Made by a program: the position numbers and the translations under genes. A stretch of 64,000 bases of DNA from CAYUAI01 sp964442745. GTDB taxonomy: Bacteria; Pseudomonadota; Gammaproteobacteria; S012-40. This document shows, piece by piece, positions 53,259-61,965 of this stretch (positions within the stretch are counted from its first letter, which is position 1; the number at the start of each line of letters is the position of its first letter). Location: positions 115,096-179,095 of the forward strand of contig CAYUAI010000001.1 in NCBI GenBank assembly GCA_964442745.1, written 5' to 3'. A model generated the notes under the pieces. It did no database searches. It saw nothing but the letters and a program-made list of their open reading frames with translations, and was not told where the DNA came from.

Positions 53259-53372
53259 TCAACCTTGCCGTTGTTTATGGCGCGCTTCTTTACAAATCAC
53301 TCTCACCACACCTTTTCGTTTTACAATGCGGCAATTTCTACACATTTTCTTCACTGATGCTCGTACTTTCAC
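53259..53372 (-). CDS. rpmJ: 50S ribosomal protein L36 (zinc form)
   Basis: A 37-residue zinc-ribbon protein, too short for most ORF cut-offs. The start is GTG at 53372 with GAGGAG 6-7 bases upstream. It reads KVRASVKKMCRNCRIVKRKG, then VVRVICKEARHKQRQG. Zinc ligands are C11, C14, C27 and H32, so it is the cysteine-containing (C+) type. It sits between secY and rpsM, its standard place. Confidence 0.95.
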   Translation of the reverse strand: MKVRASVKKMCRNCRIVKRKGVVRVICKEARHKQRQG

Positions 53373-53393
53373 TGAATACTCCTCAACCAATTA

Positions 53394-54734
53394 CTATAAG
53401 CCACCGCTTCGCCCTTGTGATTTAAGGTTGGCTTTTTTCATCACACCCTCATATTGGTGTGACATCAAATGTGCCTGAACCTGAGCCATAAAATCCATCA
53501 CCACAACCACAACAATTAATAACGATGTCCCTCCAAAATAGAAAGGCACATTCCAATACAAAATCAAGAATTCGGGTAACAAACAAACCGAAGTAATATA
53601 CATTGCTCCAACCAGGGTCAAGCGCGACATAATATTATCAATATATTTTGCCGTTTGCTCTCCTGGCCTAACACCGGGGATAAACGCCCCCGATTTTTTT
53701 AAATTATCTGCGGTATCTTTCGGGTTAAATACCAACGCTGTATAGAAAAAACAGAAAAATATAATCGCTAGCGCATAAAACATGACATACAACGGCTGAC
53801 CAGGCGAAAGCGTAGAAGCCAAATCTTTCAACCACTCCATTCCGTCTGAACTGCTACCAAACCAACCTCCTAAGGTGGCTGGAAATAGAATAATACTCGA
53901 TGCAAAAATGGGTGGAATCACACCGGCCATATTCACCTTGAGCGGTAAATGGCTACTCCCTCCCGCATACAAGCGATTGCCTTGTTGCCGCTTTGCATAG
54001 TTGACCGTAATCCTTCGCTGGCCGCGCTCGACAAAAACGACAAAAAACGTCACAGCCATCGCCAGCAAGAACAAGATTAATATCGCGAACCAACCCAATT
54101 CGCCCGTCCGCCCCAACTCGAGGGTTCCCCCCACAGCGGCCGGTAAACCCGCAACAATACCAGCGAAAATAATAATCGATATACCGTTACCAATGCCCCG
54201 CTCGGTGACCTGCTCGCCAAGCCACATCAGGAAAATCGTACCGCATACCAACGTAATCACGGCAGTAAATACGAAAATAAAACCGGGGTCGATGACCACT
54301 GAAACAGAACCAATAGTTTGTCGTTGTAGCGCTATCGCAACACCGATCCCTTGAAAGGAAGCCAGTGCTAGAGTCAAGTACCGTGTATACTGAGTTAATT
54401 TTCTACGGCCTGACTCACCTTCTTTCTTGAGCTGTTCCAAGGTGGGCCAAACAGCACTGAGCAATTGTATAATAATCGACGCCGAAATATATGGCATCAC
54501 ACCCAATGCAAATACCGATAAGCGACCGAGCGCCCCCCCCGAAAACATATTAAACATATCGAGGATAGTGCCACGCTGCTGTTCAAATAATTGAGCAAGC
54601 GCTTCAGGATCAATACCCGGCACCGGGATATGGGCACCAATGCGAAAAACAATCAGCGCCCCCAGCACAAACAGTAACCGCTGACGAAGTTCAGTTAACT
54701 TACCACTTGCCATACTTGACGCTAAAGAAGCCAC
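53394..54734 (-). CDS. secY: Preprotein translocase subunit SecY
   Basis: 446 residues with ten membrane helices; the core channel of the Sec translocon. Conserved parts include IGAHIPVPGID, FNMFSGGALGRLSVFALGVMPYISASI (plug and lateral gate region), GEQVTERGIGNGIS, the ribosome/SecA-binding loop KRQQGNRLYAGGSSHLPLK and FIPGVRPGEQT. Follows rplO directly (adjacent bases). Confidence 0.98.
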   Translation of the reverse strand: MASLASSMASGKLTELRQRLLFVLGALIVFRIGAHIPVPGIDPEALAQLFEQQRGTILDMFNMFSGGALGRLSVFALGVMPYISASIIIQLLSAVWPTLEQLKKEGESGRRKLTQYTRYLTLALASFQGIGVAIALQRQTIGSVSVVIDPGFIFVFTAVITLVCGTIFLMWLGEQVTERGIGNGISIIIFAGIVAGLPAAVGGTLELGRTGELGWFAILILFLLAMAVTFFVVFVERGQRRITVNYAKRQQGNRLYAGGSSHLPLKVNMAGVIPPIFASSIILFPATLGGWFGSSSDGMEWLKDLASTLSPGQPLYVMFYALAIIFFCFFYTALVFNPKDTADNLKKSGAFIPGVRPGEQTAKYIDNIMSRLTLVGAMYITSVCLLPEFLILYWNVPFYFGGTSLLIVVVVVMDFMAQVQAHLMSHQYEGVMKKANLKSQGRSGGL

Positions 54735-55169
54735 TTAGTTTTCTACCTTTCCACCTGCTGTTTCTATCGCAGATTTTGCGCCTGCCGTGACAGACACGCC
54801 TTGTACAGTCACCGAGCGGTCGATATTTCCAGAGAGCACAATCTTCGCGTACTTGATCCGTTTATTCACTACACCCGCCTCTTTCAGCGTGTCTAATGTG
54901 ATTTGCTCACCCGTCACTTTAGCTAATTCGTGAAGCCTCACCTCCGCTCGGAATTGCCCCTTACGCGAACTAAACCCGACTTTTGGCAACCGTCGCTGCA
55001 AAGGCATCTGACCACCTTCGAAACCAATCGGTACTTGACCACCCGAACGTGATTTTTGCCCTTTATGACCTCGACCGCAGGTTTTTCCTGAACCCGAACC
55101 AATACCGCGCCCTACCCGTTTTTTTGCTGGACGGGAACCACTGGCAGGCTTTATCGTATTAAGAAACAT
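54735..55169 (-). CDS. rplO: 50S ribosomal protein L15
   Basis: 144 residues. Gly/Arg-rich N-terminal extension (KKRVGRGIGSGSGKTCGRGHKGQ, RSGGQVPIGFEGGQMPLQRRLPK) and globular C-terminal domain. Located between rpmD and secY. Confidence 0.98.
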   Translation of the reverse strand: MFLNTIKPASGSRPAKKRVGRGIGSGSGKTCGRGHKGQKSRSGGQVPIGFEGGQMPLQRRLPKVGFSSRKGQFRAEVRLHELAKVTGEQITLDTLKEAGVVNKRIKYAKIVLSGNIDRSVTVQGVSVTAGAKSAIETAGGKVEN

Positions 55170-55171
55170 GC

Positions 55172-55360
55172 TTAGGCGTCCTCCACTTTAACTAAGTAAG
55201 AGATTTTGTTAATCATACCCTGTATTTCAGGGCTATTTGTCACCACCACGCTATGGTGCATCTTTCGAAGACCTAGACCTTTCACACAAGCCTGATGGTT
55301 CTTTAAACGCCCAAATTTGCTTTTAATGAGGGTCAATTTTAATCTGTTTCCGGAACTCAT
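55172..55360 (-). CDS. rpmD: 50S ribosomal protein L30
   Basis: 62 residues; LKLTLIKSKFGRLKNHQACVKGLGLRKMHHSVVV is the whole L30 core. Ends 2 bases before rplO and starts 6 bases after rpsE. Confidence 0.97.
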   Translation of the reverse strand: MSSGNRLKLTLIKSKFGRLKNHQACVKGLGLRKMHHSVVVTNSPEIQGMINKISYLVKVEDA

Positions 55361-55366
55361 CGCAGT

Positions 55367-55873
55367 TTATTCCAATATTTCTTGCACGGTTTTGCCACGT
55401 TTGGCAGCAATCGCCTCAGGCGAAGCCATTTGCTCAAGGCCTTTGACTGTGGCTCTTACCACATTGATCGGATTGTTGCTACCGATACATTTTGCGAGCA
55501 CATCCTGCACACCAAGCACCTCAAATACCGCCCGCATGGCACCACCCGCAATAATCCCAGTCCCTTCGGAGGCTGGCTGCATAAATACCTTCGCCGCCCC
55601 ATGTCTGGCAACAATCGGATACTGTAATGTTTTACCACTCAAATTAACATTAACCATTTCCCTTCTCGCCTTTTCCATGGCTTTTTGGATAGCGATCGGG
55701 ACTTCACGCGCTTTACCACTACCGAAGCCAATCTTGCCATTACCGTCACCGACCACAGTTAACGCAGCAAAACCAAATTGACGACCACCTTTTACCACTT
55801 TTGCGACTCGATTAACAGCCACCAATTTCTCTAAAAGATCGTCTCCTTTACCTGCACTACTAAAATTTGCCAT
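55367..55873 (-). CDS. rpsE: 30S ribosomal protein S5
   Basis: 168 residues; decoding-fidelity protein. The double-stranded-RNA-binding part has DDLLEKLVAVNRVAKVVKGGRQFGF, and the C-terminal part has GTGIIAGGAMRAVFEVLGVQDVLAKCIGSNNPINVVRAT. Confidence 0.98.
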   Translation of the reverse strand: MANFSSAGKGDDLLEKLVAVNRVAKVVKGGRQFGFAALTVVGDGNGKIGFGSGKAREVPIAIQKAMEKARREMVNVNLSGKTLQYPIVARHGAAKVFMQPASEGTGIIAGGAMRAVFEVLGVQDVLAKCIGSNNPINVVRATVKGLEQMASPEAIAAKRGKTVQEILE

Positions 55874-55887
55874 AACACCCTCTGTCT

Positions 55888-56244
55888 TTAGAATTCAAGC
55901 CCATTCTCTCGTGCAGTATCTGCTAACGCCTTAATGCGGCCATGGTATTTAAAACCCGATCGATCGAACGCTAACCGCGACACCCCTTTCTCTTTCGCTC
56001 TTTCTGCGATCAATTTACCAACAGCTTTAGCGGCCTCCACATTACCTGTGGATCCCCCCCCCGCCTTCAGTTCTTTTTCTACGGTAGAGGCAGCAGCAAT
56101 CACATGTTCACCATCCGCCGAAATAACTTGCGCATAAATGTGGCGTGGCGAACGGTAAATACATAACCGAGTCTGCTTTTTTTCTTTAATTAGCTTGCGC
56201 GTTTTAGTGGCTCGACGCATCCGAGCAGCTTTCTTGTTCATCAT
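55888..56244 (-). CDS. rplR: 50S ribosomal protein L18
   Basis: 118 residues; binds 5S rRNA with L5 and L25. Basic N-terminus KKAARMRRATKTRKLIKEKK, then RLCIYRSPRHIYAQVI and the C-terminal FDRSGFKYHGRIKALADTARENGLEF. Confidence 0.98.
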   Translation of the reverse strand: MMNKKAARMRRATKTRKLIKEKKQTRLCIYRSPRHIYAQVISADGEHVIAAASTVEKELKAGGGSTGNVEAAKAVGKLIAERAKEKGVSRLAFDRSGFKYHGRIKALADTARENGLEF

Positions 56245-56252
56245 GTTAGCCT

Positions 56253-56783
56253 TTATTTTTTCTTGGCTTCTTTGAGCACAATGGTTTCATCATCATAACG
56301 CACGCCCTTGCCCTTGTATGGTTCAGGTTCACGATAGGCGCGAATATCGGCGGCGGTCTGCCCAACCCTCTGCTTATTGATACCTTTTACCACGATTTCA
56401 GTCTGGCTTGGCGTCTCAATGCTAATGCCTTCTGGGACGGTAAACTCAACAGGGTGAGAAAAGCCTAAGGTTAAATTCAGCTTGTTACCTTGCATCTGCG
56501 CTCGATAACCCACGCCGACTAATCTTAACTTTTTCTCAAAACCCTTAGATACGCCAACGACCATATTGTTGACCAGCGAACGGGTAGTACCCGCTAATGC
56601 TTTGGAAGCCCCATTATCCTTGGTGGCAAAAGTAATCTGATCCGCCTCAATATTCACGGCAATACTTTCACTGAAATGCATATCTAAAGCCCCTTGCGGA
56701 CCTTTCACAGATATGTGTTGGAGATTGATTTCTGCCTCTACCCCTTTAGGGATAGATATGGGGTTATTCGCAACTCGTGACAC
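56253..56783 (-). CDS. rplF: 50S ribosomal protein L6
   Basis: 176 residues with the duplicated L6 fold: SRVANNPISIPKGVE at the start, GTTRSLVNNMVVGVSKGFEKKLRLVGVGYRAQ in the middle and EPEPYKGKGVRYDDE near the end. Confidence 0.98.
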   Translation of the reverse strand: MSRVANNPISIPKGVEAEINLQHISVKGPQGALDMHFSESIAVNIEADQITFATKDNGASKALAGTTRSLVNNMVVGVSKGFEKKLRLVGVGYRAQMQGNKLNLTLGFSHPVEFTVPEGISIETPSQTEIVVKGINKQRVGQTAADIRAYREPEPYKGKGVRYDDETIVLKEAKKK

Positions 56784-56799
56784 AACTTGTTCTCCTCGC

Positions 56800-57195
56800 T
56801 TACACGACGTAACACATGACTTCGCCGCCCAAACCCAATTTTCGGGCCGCTCGATCGGTCATTACCCCTTTGGAGGTAGACACAATCGCAATACCCAGTC
56901 CATTATCAACTTTGGGTAAATCCTTAGCCGATTTATATACTCGCAAACCTGGACGGCTGACTCGACGAATACTGTCGATAACAGGCTTACCTTCGAAATA
57001 TTTCAACTTCACAGATAGCGTCTGTTTTTTATCGACCTCCGTCACATCAAAACCCGCAATATATCCCTCGTCTTGCATCACCTTCGCGATCGCTTTTTTC
57101 AAGCGAGCCCCCGGGATGGAGACTTCGGATTTCCCAGCATTTTGAGCGTTTCTAATTCGAGTCAAAAGATCCGCAATAGGGTCAGACATAGCCAC
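56800..57195 (-). CDS. rpsH: 30S ribosomal protein S8
   Basis: 131 residues; 16S rRNA central-domain binder and translational repressor of the spc operon in E. coli. MSDPIADLLTRIRNAQNAGK at the start, SRPGLRVYKSAKDLPKVDNGLGIAI and the C-terminal GGEVMCYV. Confidence 0.98.
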   Translation of the reverse strand: MAMSDPIADLLTRIRNAQNAGKSEVSIPGARLKKAIAKVMQDEGYIAGFDVTEVDKKQTLSVKLKYFEGKPVIDSIRRVSRPGLRVYKSAKDLPKVDNGLGIAIVSTSKGVMTDRAARKLGLGGEVMCYVV

Positions 57196-57226
57196 AATAA
57201 GGCACCTCTAAAAAATATTTATCGTT

Positions 57227-57532
57227 TTACCAGCTAGCCATCACTAAACCTGGTACATCTCCACGCATGGCTGCTTCTCGCAACTTATTTCTCGATAAGC
57301 CAAATTTTCGGTAAAAACCATGAGGTCGACCGGTGAGCTGGCAACGGTTACGCAGTCTGACCGGGCTAGCGTTTCTTGGTAATGCATGGAACTTTGTGCG
57401 TGCTTCTGTTCTTTCTTCTTCAGAAAGGTCTAAATTATACATTTTCTGCTTCAGCTCAGCGCGTTTCGCCGCAAATTTTTCTACCATCTTAATGCGTCGA
57501 TTTTCACGATTGATCGTGCTTTTTTTAGCCAT
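57227..57532 (-). CDS. rpsN: 30S ribosomal protein S14 (zinc-free form)
   Basis: 101 residues, the long C-minus type: only one cysteine (RNRCQLTGRPHGFYRKFGLSRN), with the C-terminal GDVPGLVMASW. Contrasts with the cysteine-rich S4 and L36 in the same cluster. Confidence 0.98.
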   Translation of the reverse strand: MAKKSTINRENRRIKMVEKFAAKRAELKQKMYNLDLSEEERTEARTKFHALPRNASPVRLRNRCQLTGRPHGFYRKFGLSRNKLREAAMRGDVPGLVMASW

Positions 57533-57541
57533 ACGAATACC

Positions 57542-58081
57542 TTAGCCTTTCAGCGGTAAATTAAATGCAGTTAACAAGGCGCGCCCTTCTTCATCACTCG
57601 CTGCCGTTGTGGTGATCGTTATATCCAAGCCACGCAGCTTGTCAATTTTATCGTAGTCAATTTCAGGAAATACGATCTGCTCTTTGATTCCCATACTGTA
57701 ATTGCCGCGTCCATCAAATGATTTACCACTCAAACCACGGAAATCTCGAATTCGTGGAATGGCAATATTGATCAAACGATCAAGAAACTCATACATACGC
57801 TCTTTTCGTAACGTCACCTTACAGCCAATCGGCCATTCTTCACGTATTTTAAAACCCGCAATGGATTTTCGAGCTTTCGTTACGATGGGTTGTTGACCAG
57901 CGATTAATTTTAGATCTTTGACCGCATGGTCGAGTATTTTTTTATCGCCAACCGCCTCACCAACCCCCATATTCAGCGTAATTTTGGTGATTTTTGGCAC
58001 AGCCATTATGCTTTTATAACCAAATTGATCAGTCAATTTGCTGATCACATTTTCTTTATATATCTGTTTCAGCCTAGCCAT
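57542..58081 (-). CDS. rplE: 50S ribosomal protein L5
   Basis: 179 residues; binds 5S rRNA and the P-site tRNA. MAVPKITKITLNMGVGEAVGDKK, GQQPIVTKARKSIAGFKIREEWPIGCKVTLR and IPRIRDFRGLSGKSFDGRGNY are diagnostic. Confidence 0.98.
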   Translation of the reverse strand: MARLKQIYKENVISKLTDQFGYKSIMAVPKITKITLNMGVGEAVGDKKILDHAVKDLKLIAGQQPIVTKARKSIAGFKIREEWPIGCKVTLRKERMYEFLDRLINIAIPRIRDFRGLSGKSFDGRGNYSMGIKEQIVFPEIDYDKIDKLRGLDITITTTAASDEEGRALLTAFNLPLKG

Positions 58082-58092
58082 TTTTTAATCTC

Positions 58093-58407
58093 TCACAGGT
58101 CAACAACTTCATTTGTCGACTTATATATTCTCACTTTCGTGCCATCTTCTTGAGTCAAAAACCCCACTCGATCCCCTTTATTGGATGTGGGATTGAATAG
58201 CATGACATTAGAGATATCTAATGGCGCTTCCTTGGCGAGAATACCACCTGGTTTGCCCGCATTAGGATCGGGCTTGGTATGTCGCTTCACCATATTGATG
58301 CCGTCAACGACCACCTTCTTGTCAAGCATACGAAGCACCGTGCCGCGTTTTCCGGCATCTCGCCCTGCGATCACAATGACATCATCACCTTTACGTATCT
58401 TTTTCAT
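58093..58407 (-). CDS. rplX: 50S ribosomal protein L24
   Basis: 104 residues; assembly initiator. KOW motif at MKKIRKGDDVIVIAGRDAGKRGTVLRML and the conserved GGILAKEAPLDISNVMLFNP. Confidence 0.98.
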   Translation of the reverse strand: MKKIRKGDDVIVIAGRDAGKRGTVLRMLDKKVVVDGINMVKRHTKPDPNAGKPGGILAKEAPLDISNVMLFNPTSNKGDRVGFLTQEDGTKVRIYKSTNEVVDL

Positions 58408-58427
58408 GTTCCTGTTCTCATTCGCCC

Positions 58428-58796
58428 TTAAAGAACTTCAGGCGCTAACGATATTATCTTCATAAAATTTTCTGTTCGCAGTTCACGCGTAACAGGCCCG
58501 AAGATGCGCGTACCAATCGGTTGCTGTTGGTTATTTAGCAACACGGCCGCATTACTGTCAAAACGAATAACCGAGCCATCGGAGCGTCTAACCCCTTTGC
58601 GCGTTCTCACCACAACGGCGTCAAAAACTTCCCCTTTTTTGACTTTTCCTCGGGGAATAGCGTCCTTAACGCTCACTTTTATAATATCGCCAACCTCTGC
58701 ATACCGCCGGCGTGAGCCGCCTAATACTTTTATACACATAACGCGGCGGGCACCACTGTTATCAGCAACATTCAACACCGACTGCATTTGAATCAT
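58428..58796 (-). CDS. rplN: 50S ribosomal protein L14
   Basis: 122 residues from the ATG at 58796 (the frame runs on to 58874, but MIQMQSVLNVADNSGAR is the family start). KVLGGSRRRYAEVGDIIKVSVKDAIPRGKVKKGEV and FGPVTRELR confirm it. First gene of the spc operon, 111 bases after rpsQ. Confidence 0.98.
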   Translation of the reverse strand: MIQMQSVLNVADNSGARRVMCIKVLGGSRRRYAEVGDIIKVSVKDAIPRGKVKKGEVFDAVVVRTRKGVRRSDGSVIRFDSNAAVLLNNQQQPIGTRIFGPVTRELRTENFMKIISLAPEVL

Positions 58797-58828
58797 GGAT
58801 ACACTCCGACAACAACTATTATATGCCA

Positions 58829-58842
58829 CCATTTCGAAATGG
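58829..58842. repeat. 14-bp perfect palindrome in the spc leader
   Basis: CCATTTCGAAATGG lies between the proposed promoter and rplN, at about the expected transcript start. In RNA it would form a 5-bp stem with a TCGA loop. Confidence 0.5.
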
Positions 58843-58848
58843 GAGCGG

Positions 58849-58877
58849 ATTTTACCATATTTAACCGGGAACAAAAA
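58849..58877 (-). promoter_or_regulatory. spc-operon promoter upstream of rplN
   Basis: On the minus strand an extended -10 (TGG-TAAAAT, 58849-58857) with weak -35 TTTTTG (58872-58877) at 17 bases. It lies in the S10/spc boundary gap, where E. coli also has its spc promoter. Confidence 0.5.
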
Positions 58878-58907
58878 TACCTTTGTCGAGGTAATTGCGT
58901 TTCTTGG

Positions 58908-59168
58908 TTAGGAGGCCTTACCGACAACTTGAACAAGTCGCCATGTTTTACTTTTTGAAATCGGTCGACATTGCGCAATGGTGACTAAGTCACCCTCTTG
59001 GCACTCATTCTCGGCGTCATGCGCATGTAATTTTGTCGATCTTTTTACATACTTTTTATAAATAGGATGAGCGACCTTTCTTTCAATCAAAACGGTGATT
59101 GTTTTATCCATTTTATCGCTTATTACACGCCCTGTTATGGTGCGCGCCACCTTGCTTTCATCGCTCAT
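58908..59168 (-). CDS. rpsQ: 30S ribosomal protein S17
   Basis: 86 residues; OB-fold 16S rRNA binder. ARTITGRVISDKMDKTITVLIERKVAHPIYKKYVKRSTK, then GDLVTIAQCRPISKSKTWRLV. Overlaps rpmC by 4 bases. Confidence 0.97.
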   Translation of the reverse strand: MSDESKVARTITGRVISDKMDKTITVLIERKVAHPIYKKYVKRSTKLHAHDAENECQEGDLVTIAQCRPISKSKTWRLVQVVGKAS

Positions 59169-59368
59169 TGGACTAAACCTTTATACTTTTCATTCAAAAC
59201 CGTCTTAACTCGCGCAATATTTCTACGATTCCCTTTGATTTGATGGGTTGGTCCAAGCTGAGCTGTGGCTTTTTGCATTCTTAGATTAAATTGCTCGCGA
59301 CGTAATTCGTTCAATTCCTTTTCTAAATCTGCAACATCTTGCTGCCTTAAATCATCTGCTTTCATCAA
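59165..59368 (-). CDS. rpmC: 50S ribosomal protein L29
   Basis: 67-residue two-helix protein at the peptide exit tunnel, where trigger factor and SRP dock. ELNELRREQFNLRMQKATAQLGPTHQIKGNRRNIARVKTVLNE is the full L29 core. Overlaps rplP by 4 bases. Confidence 0.97.
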   Translation of the reverse strand: MMKADDLRQQDVADLEKELNELRREQFNLRMQKATAQLGPTHQIKGNRRNIARVKTVLNEKYKGLVQ

Positions 59369-59778
59369 ATCACCGTTCTAATCACAAAGGTTGTACGGAT
59401 GGGTAACTTGGCAGCGGCTAATTTAAACGCTTCTCTCGCCAACTCTTCACTGACCCCTTCCATCTCATACAGCATCCGACCCGGCTGAACTAGCGCCACC
59501 CAATACTCAACATTGCCTTTGCCGCTGCCCATTCGAACCTCTAAGGGTTTCTCAGTAATCGGTTTGTCAGGAAAAATGCGTATCCAAATTTTCCCACCAC
59601 GCTTAATACTGCGAGTCATTGCCCGTCGAGCCGCCTCAATTTGACGCGCCGTAATCCGACCCCGGTCGACGGCTTTTAGACCAAACTCACCAAAGTTAAC
59701 CTTATTGCCGCTGGCTGCCCAACCTCGGTTTTTACCCTTAAAAGCTTTACGAAATTTTGTTCGTTTTGGTTGTAGCAT
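59365..59778 (-). CDS. rplP: 50S ribosomal protein L16
   Basis: 137 residues; peptidyl-transferase-centre region protein. MLQPKRTKFRKAFKGKNRG at the start, GRITARQIEAARRAMTRSIKRGGKIWIRIFPDKPIT, then GKGNVEYWVALVQPGRMLYE. The target arginine for hydroxylation lies in the conserved middle region, not assigned here. Confidence 0.98.
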   Translation of the reverse strand: MLQPKRTKFRKAFKGKNRGWAASGNKVNFGEFGLKAVDRGRITARQIEAARRAMTRSIKRGGKIWIRIFPDKPITEKPLEVRMGSGKGNVEYWVALVQPGRMLYEMEGVSEELAREAFKLAAAKLPIRTTFVIRTVI

Positions 59779-59789
59779 ATCAAACGCCC

Positions 59790-60470
59790 CTAACTGCTCG
59801 CGACTTTCGTCTCGACACTCTCTTCTGCACCTGCGGCAGGCGGCTCAAAGACCTCGCCCTTAAAAATCCACACTTTAATGCCAATAATGCCATACGTGGT
59901 ATTGGCTTCAGCCAAACCATAATCGATATTTGCTCTTAAGGTGTGTAATGGCACCCGACCTTCTCGATACCATTCACTGCGAGCAATCTCAGCACCATTG
60001 AGTCGACCAGCGACATTAATACGGATACCTTGCGCACCGAGTCGCATGGAATTAGAAACCGCTCGCTTCATGGCGCGGCGGAACATAATTCGCTTAACCA
60101 ATTGCTGTGCAACCCCTTCTGCCACAAGCTGGGCATCCAGCTCAGGTTTGCGAATTTCTTCCACATTGATATGGACAGGCACACCCATTCGCTTGGATAT
60201 CTCTAAGCGAAGTTTATCGATATCTTCACCTTTCTTCCCAATCACGATACCTGGACGTGCAGAGTGAATCGTAATCCGTGCATTTCTTGCCGGTCTTTCA
60301 ATCTGTATTTTGCTCACCGAGGCATGCGCCAATTTTTTGCGCAAAAAATCTCTCACCGACAAATCAATGTTAAGAAATTTTGCATAATCCTTGGTATCCG
60401 CATACCATTTTGAATTCCAGTCGGTCACGATACCGAGACGAAATCCAGTCGGGTGTACTTTTTGACCCAT
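59790..60470 (-). CDS. rpsC: 30S ribosomal protein S3
   Basis: 226 residues; mRNA-entry protein with a KH domain (IHSARPGIVIGKKGEDIDKLR). Starts MGQKVHPTGFRLGIVTDWNSKW. The C-terminal domain has LNGAEIARSEWYREGRVPLHTLRANIDYG; it ends in an Ala/Glu-rich tail. Confidence 0.98.
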   Translation of the reverse strand: MGQKVHPTGFRLGIVTDWNSKWYADTKDYAKFLNIDLSVRDFLRKKLAHASVSKIQIERPARNARITIHSARPGIVIGKKGEDIDKLRLEISKRMGVPVHINVEEIRKPELDAQLVAEGVAQQLVKRIMFRRAMKRAVSNSMRLGAQGIRINVAGRLNGAEIARSEWYREGRVPLHTLRANIDYGLAEANTTYGIIGIKVWIFKGEVFEPPAAGAEESVETKVASS

Positions 60471-60481
60471 ATTATTTCCCC

Positions 60482-60814
60482 TTATTGGTCGGATACCGTC
60501 ACAATGATGTGACTCGTTCTCTTTAAGATTCGGTTAGCTCGACCCTTCGCACGTGCTTGTATACGCTTATAGGTCGGCCCCTCATCGACGGTAATAGCAG
60601 ATATTTTCAGGTCATCAATATCTGCCCCTTCATTATTCTCTGCATTAGCAATCGCTGATTCCACTATTTTTTTAACAATGCCTGCGGCTTTTTTATTGCT
60701 AAATTTTAGTGCTCTCAACGCCTCTTCAACATCTAACCCCCGCACTTGATCAGCAACCAAACGTGCTTTCTGCGCGGAAATTCGAGCAAACTTTAGTTTT
60801 GCATCGACCTGCAT
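60482..60814 (-). CDS. rplV: 50S ribosomal protein L22
   Basis: 110 residues; its loop lines the exit tunnel near macrolide sites. Contains AKLKFARISAQKARLVADQVRGLDVEEAL and YKRIQARAKGRANRILKRTSHI. Confidence 0.98.
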   Translation of the reverse strand: MQVDAKLKFARISAQKARLVADQVRGLDVEEALRALKFSNKKAAGIVKKIVESAIANAENNEGADIDDLKISAITVDEGPTYKRIQARAKGRANRILKRTSHIIVTVSDQ

Positions 60815-60827
60815 GTTCAGACCTCAA

Positions 60828-61100
60828 CTATTTTGATTTCTTATCCGCTGTATGTCCCCGATAATTTCGAGTCACAGCAAATTCACCTAATTTATGCCCT
60901 ACCATGTTTTCATTAATCAACACAGGAACATGCTGCTTACCATTATGGATGGCAATGGTGAGGCCCACCATATTGGGAATAATCATTGACCGTCTCGACC
61001 ATGTCTTAATCGGGCGTCGGTTATTCGTCTCAATGGCCTTTTGAACTTTCTCTAAGAGATGCGAATCAATAAACGGGCCTTTCTTGATAGAACGCGGCAT
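60828..61100 (-). CDS. rpsS: 30S ribosomal protein S19
   Basis: 90 residues; head protein paired with S13. MPRSIKKGPFIDSHLLEKVQ, then TWSRRSMIIPNMVGLTIAIHNGKQHVPV and MVGHKLGEFAVTRNYRGH. Confidence 0.98.
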   Translation of the reverse strand: MPRSIKKGPFIDSHLLEKVQKAIETNNRRPIKTWSRRSMIIPNMVGLTIAIHNGKQHVPVLINENMVGHKLGEFAVTRNYRGHTADKKSK

Positions 61101-61123
61101 CAGTTATCTCACTCTAAATATTA

Positions 61124-61945
61124 TTACTTGCGTCTACGAACAATTAATTTGCTCGTACGTTTGTTGCGCCTAGTCTTATAACCTTTTGTTGGTACACCCC
61201 AAGGCGTTACCGGATGACGACCACCTGAGGTTCTGCCTTCACCACCACCATGAGGGTGATCAACCGGGTTCATAGCCACCCCCCTGACTGTCGGTCGAAC
61301 CCCGCGCCAACGTTTCGCGCCCGCTTTGCCTAAAGAGCGCAAGTTATGTTCTGAGTTACCGACTTCACCAACCGTGCCTCGACTATCGGCAAGCACTTTG
61401 CGAATTTCACCCGATCGAAGTCGCAGCATCGCATGCCGCCCTTCTTTAGCAACTAACTGAACAGAAGTCCCCGCACTACGAGCAATCTGTGCTCCCTTGC
61501 CTGGCTTTAATTCCACGCAATGCACTAACGAGCCTACCGGGATATTACGTAGTGGCAAACAATTACCTGCCTTAATTGGCGAATCCACCCCCGAAACCAG
61601 CGAATCACCCGTTTTCAAACCTTTCGGCGCTATAATATAACGTCTCTCACCATCTGCATATAGCAATAAGGCGATATGTGCATTTCTGTTCGGATCGTAT
61701 TCTAAGCGTTCAACACGGGCAGGTACCGAATCTTTATTACGCTTGAAATCAATTTGCCGATAATGGTGTTTATGACCACCCCCTCGGTGCCGAACGGTAA
61801 TGCGGCCTTTATTATTTCTTCCGCTATTTTGTATCTGTTTTTCAAGCAGACGACTATATGGCTGCCCTTTATGTAATTCAGGGTTAACGACCCTGACGAC
61901 AAAGCGTCGCCCAGGCGACGTCGGATTTGATTTTATAACCGGCAT
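61124..61945 (-). CDS. rplB: 50S ribosomal protein L2
   Basis: 273 residues; needed for subunit joining and peptidyl transfer. Seen: HRGGGHKHHYRQIDFKRNKD, DSPIKAGNCLPLRNIPVGSLVHCVE, and the C-terminal GVAMNPVDHPHGGGEGRTSGGRHPVTPWG with the key histidine. Confidence 0.98.
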   Translation of the reverse strand: MPVIKSNPTSPGRRFVVRVVNPELHKGQPYSRLLEKQIQNSGRNNKGRITVRHRGGGHKHHYRQIDFKRNKDSVPARVERLEYDPNRNAHIALLLYADGERRYIIAPKGLKTGDSLVSGVDSPIKAGNCLPLRNIPVGSLVHCVELKPGKGAQIARSAGTSVQLVAKEGRHAMLRLRSGEIRKVLADSRGTVGEVGNSEHNLRSLGKAGAKRWRGVRPTVRGVAMNPVDHPHGGGEGRTSGGRHPVTPWGVPTKGYKTRRNKRTSKLIVRRRK

Positions 61946-61965
61946 AATTATTACCTTCTAACCTT

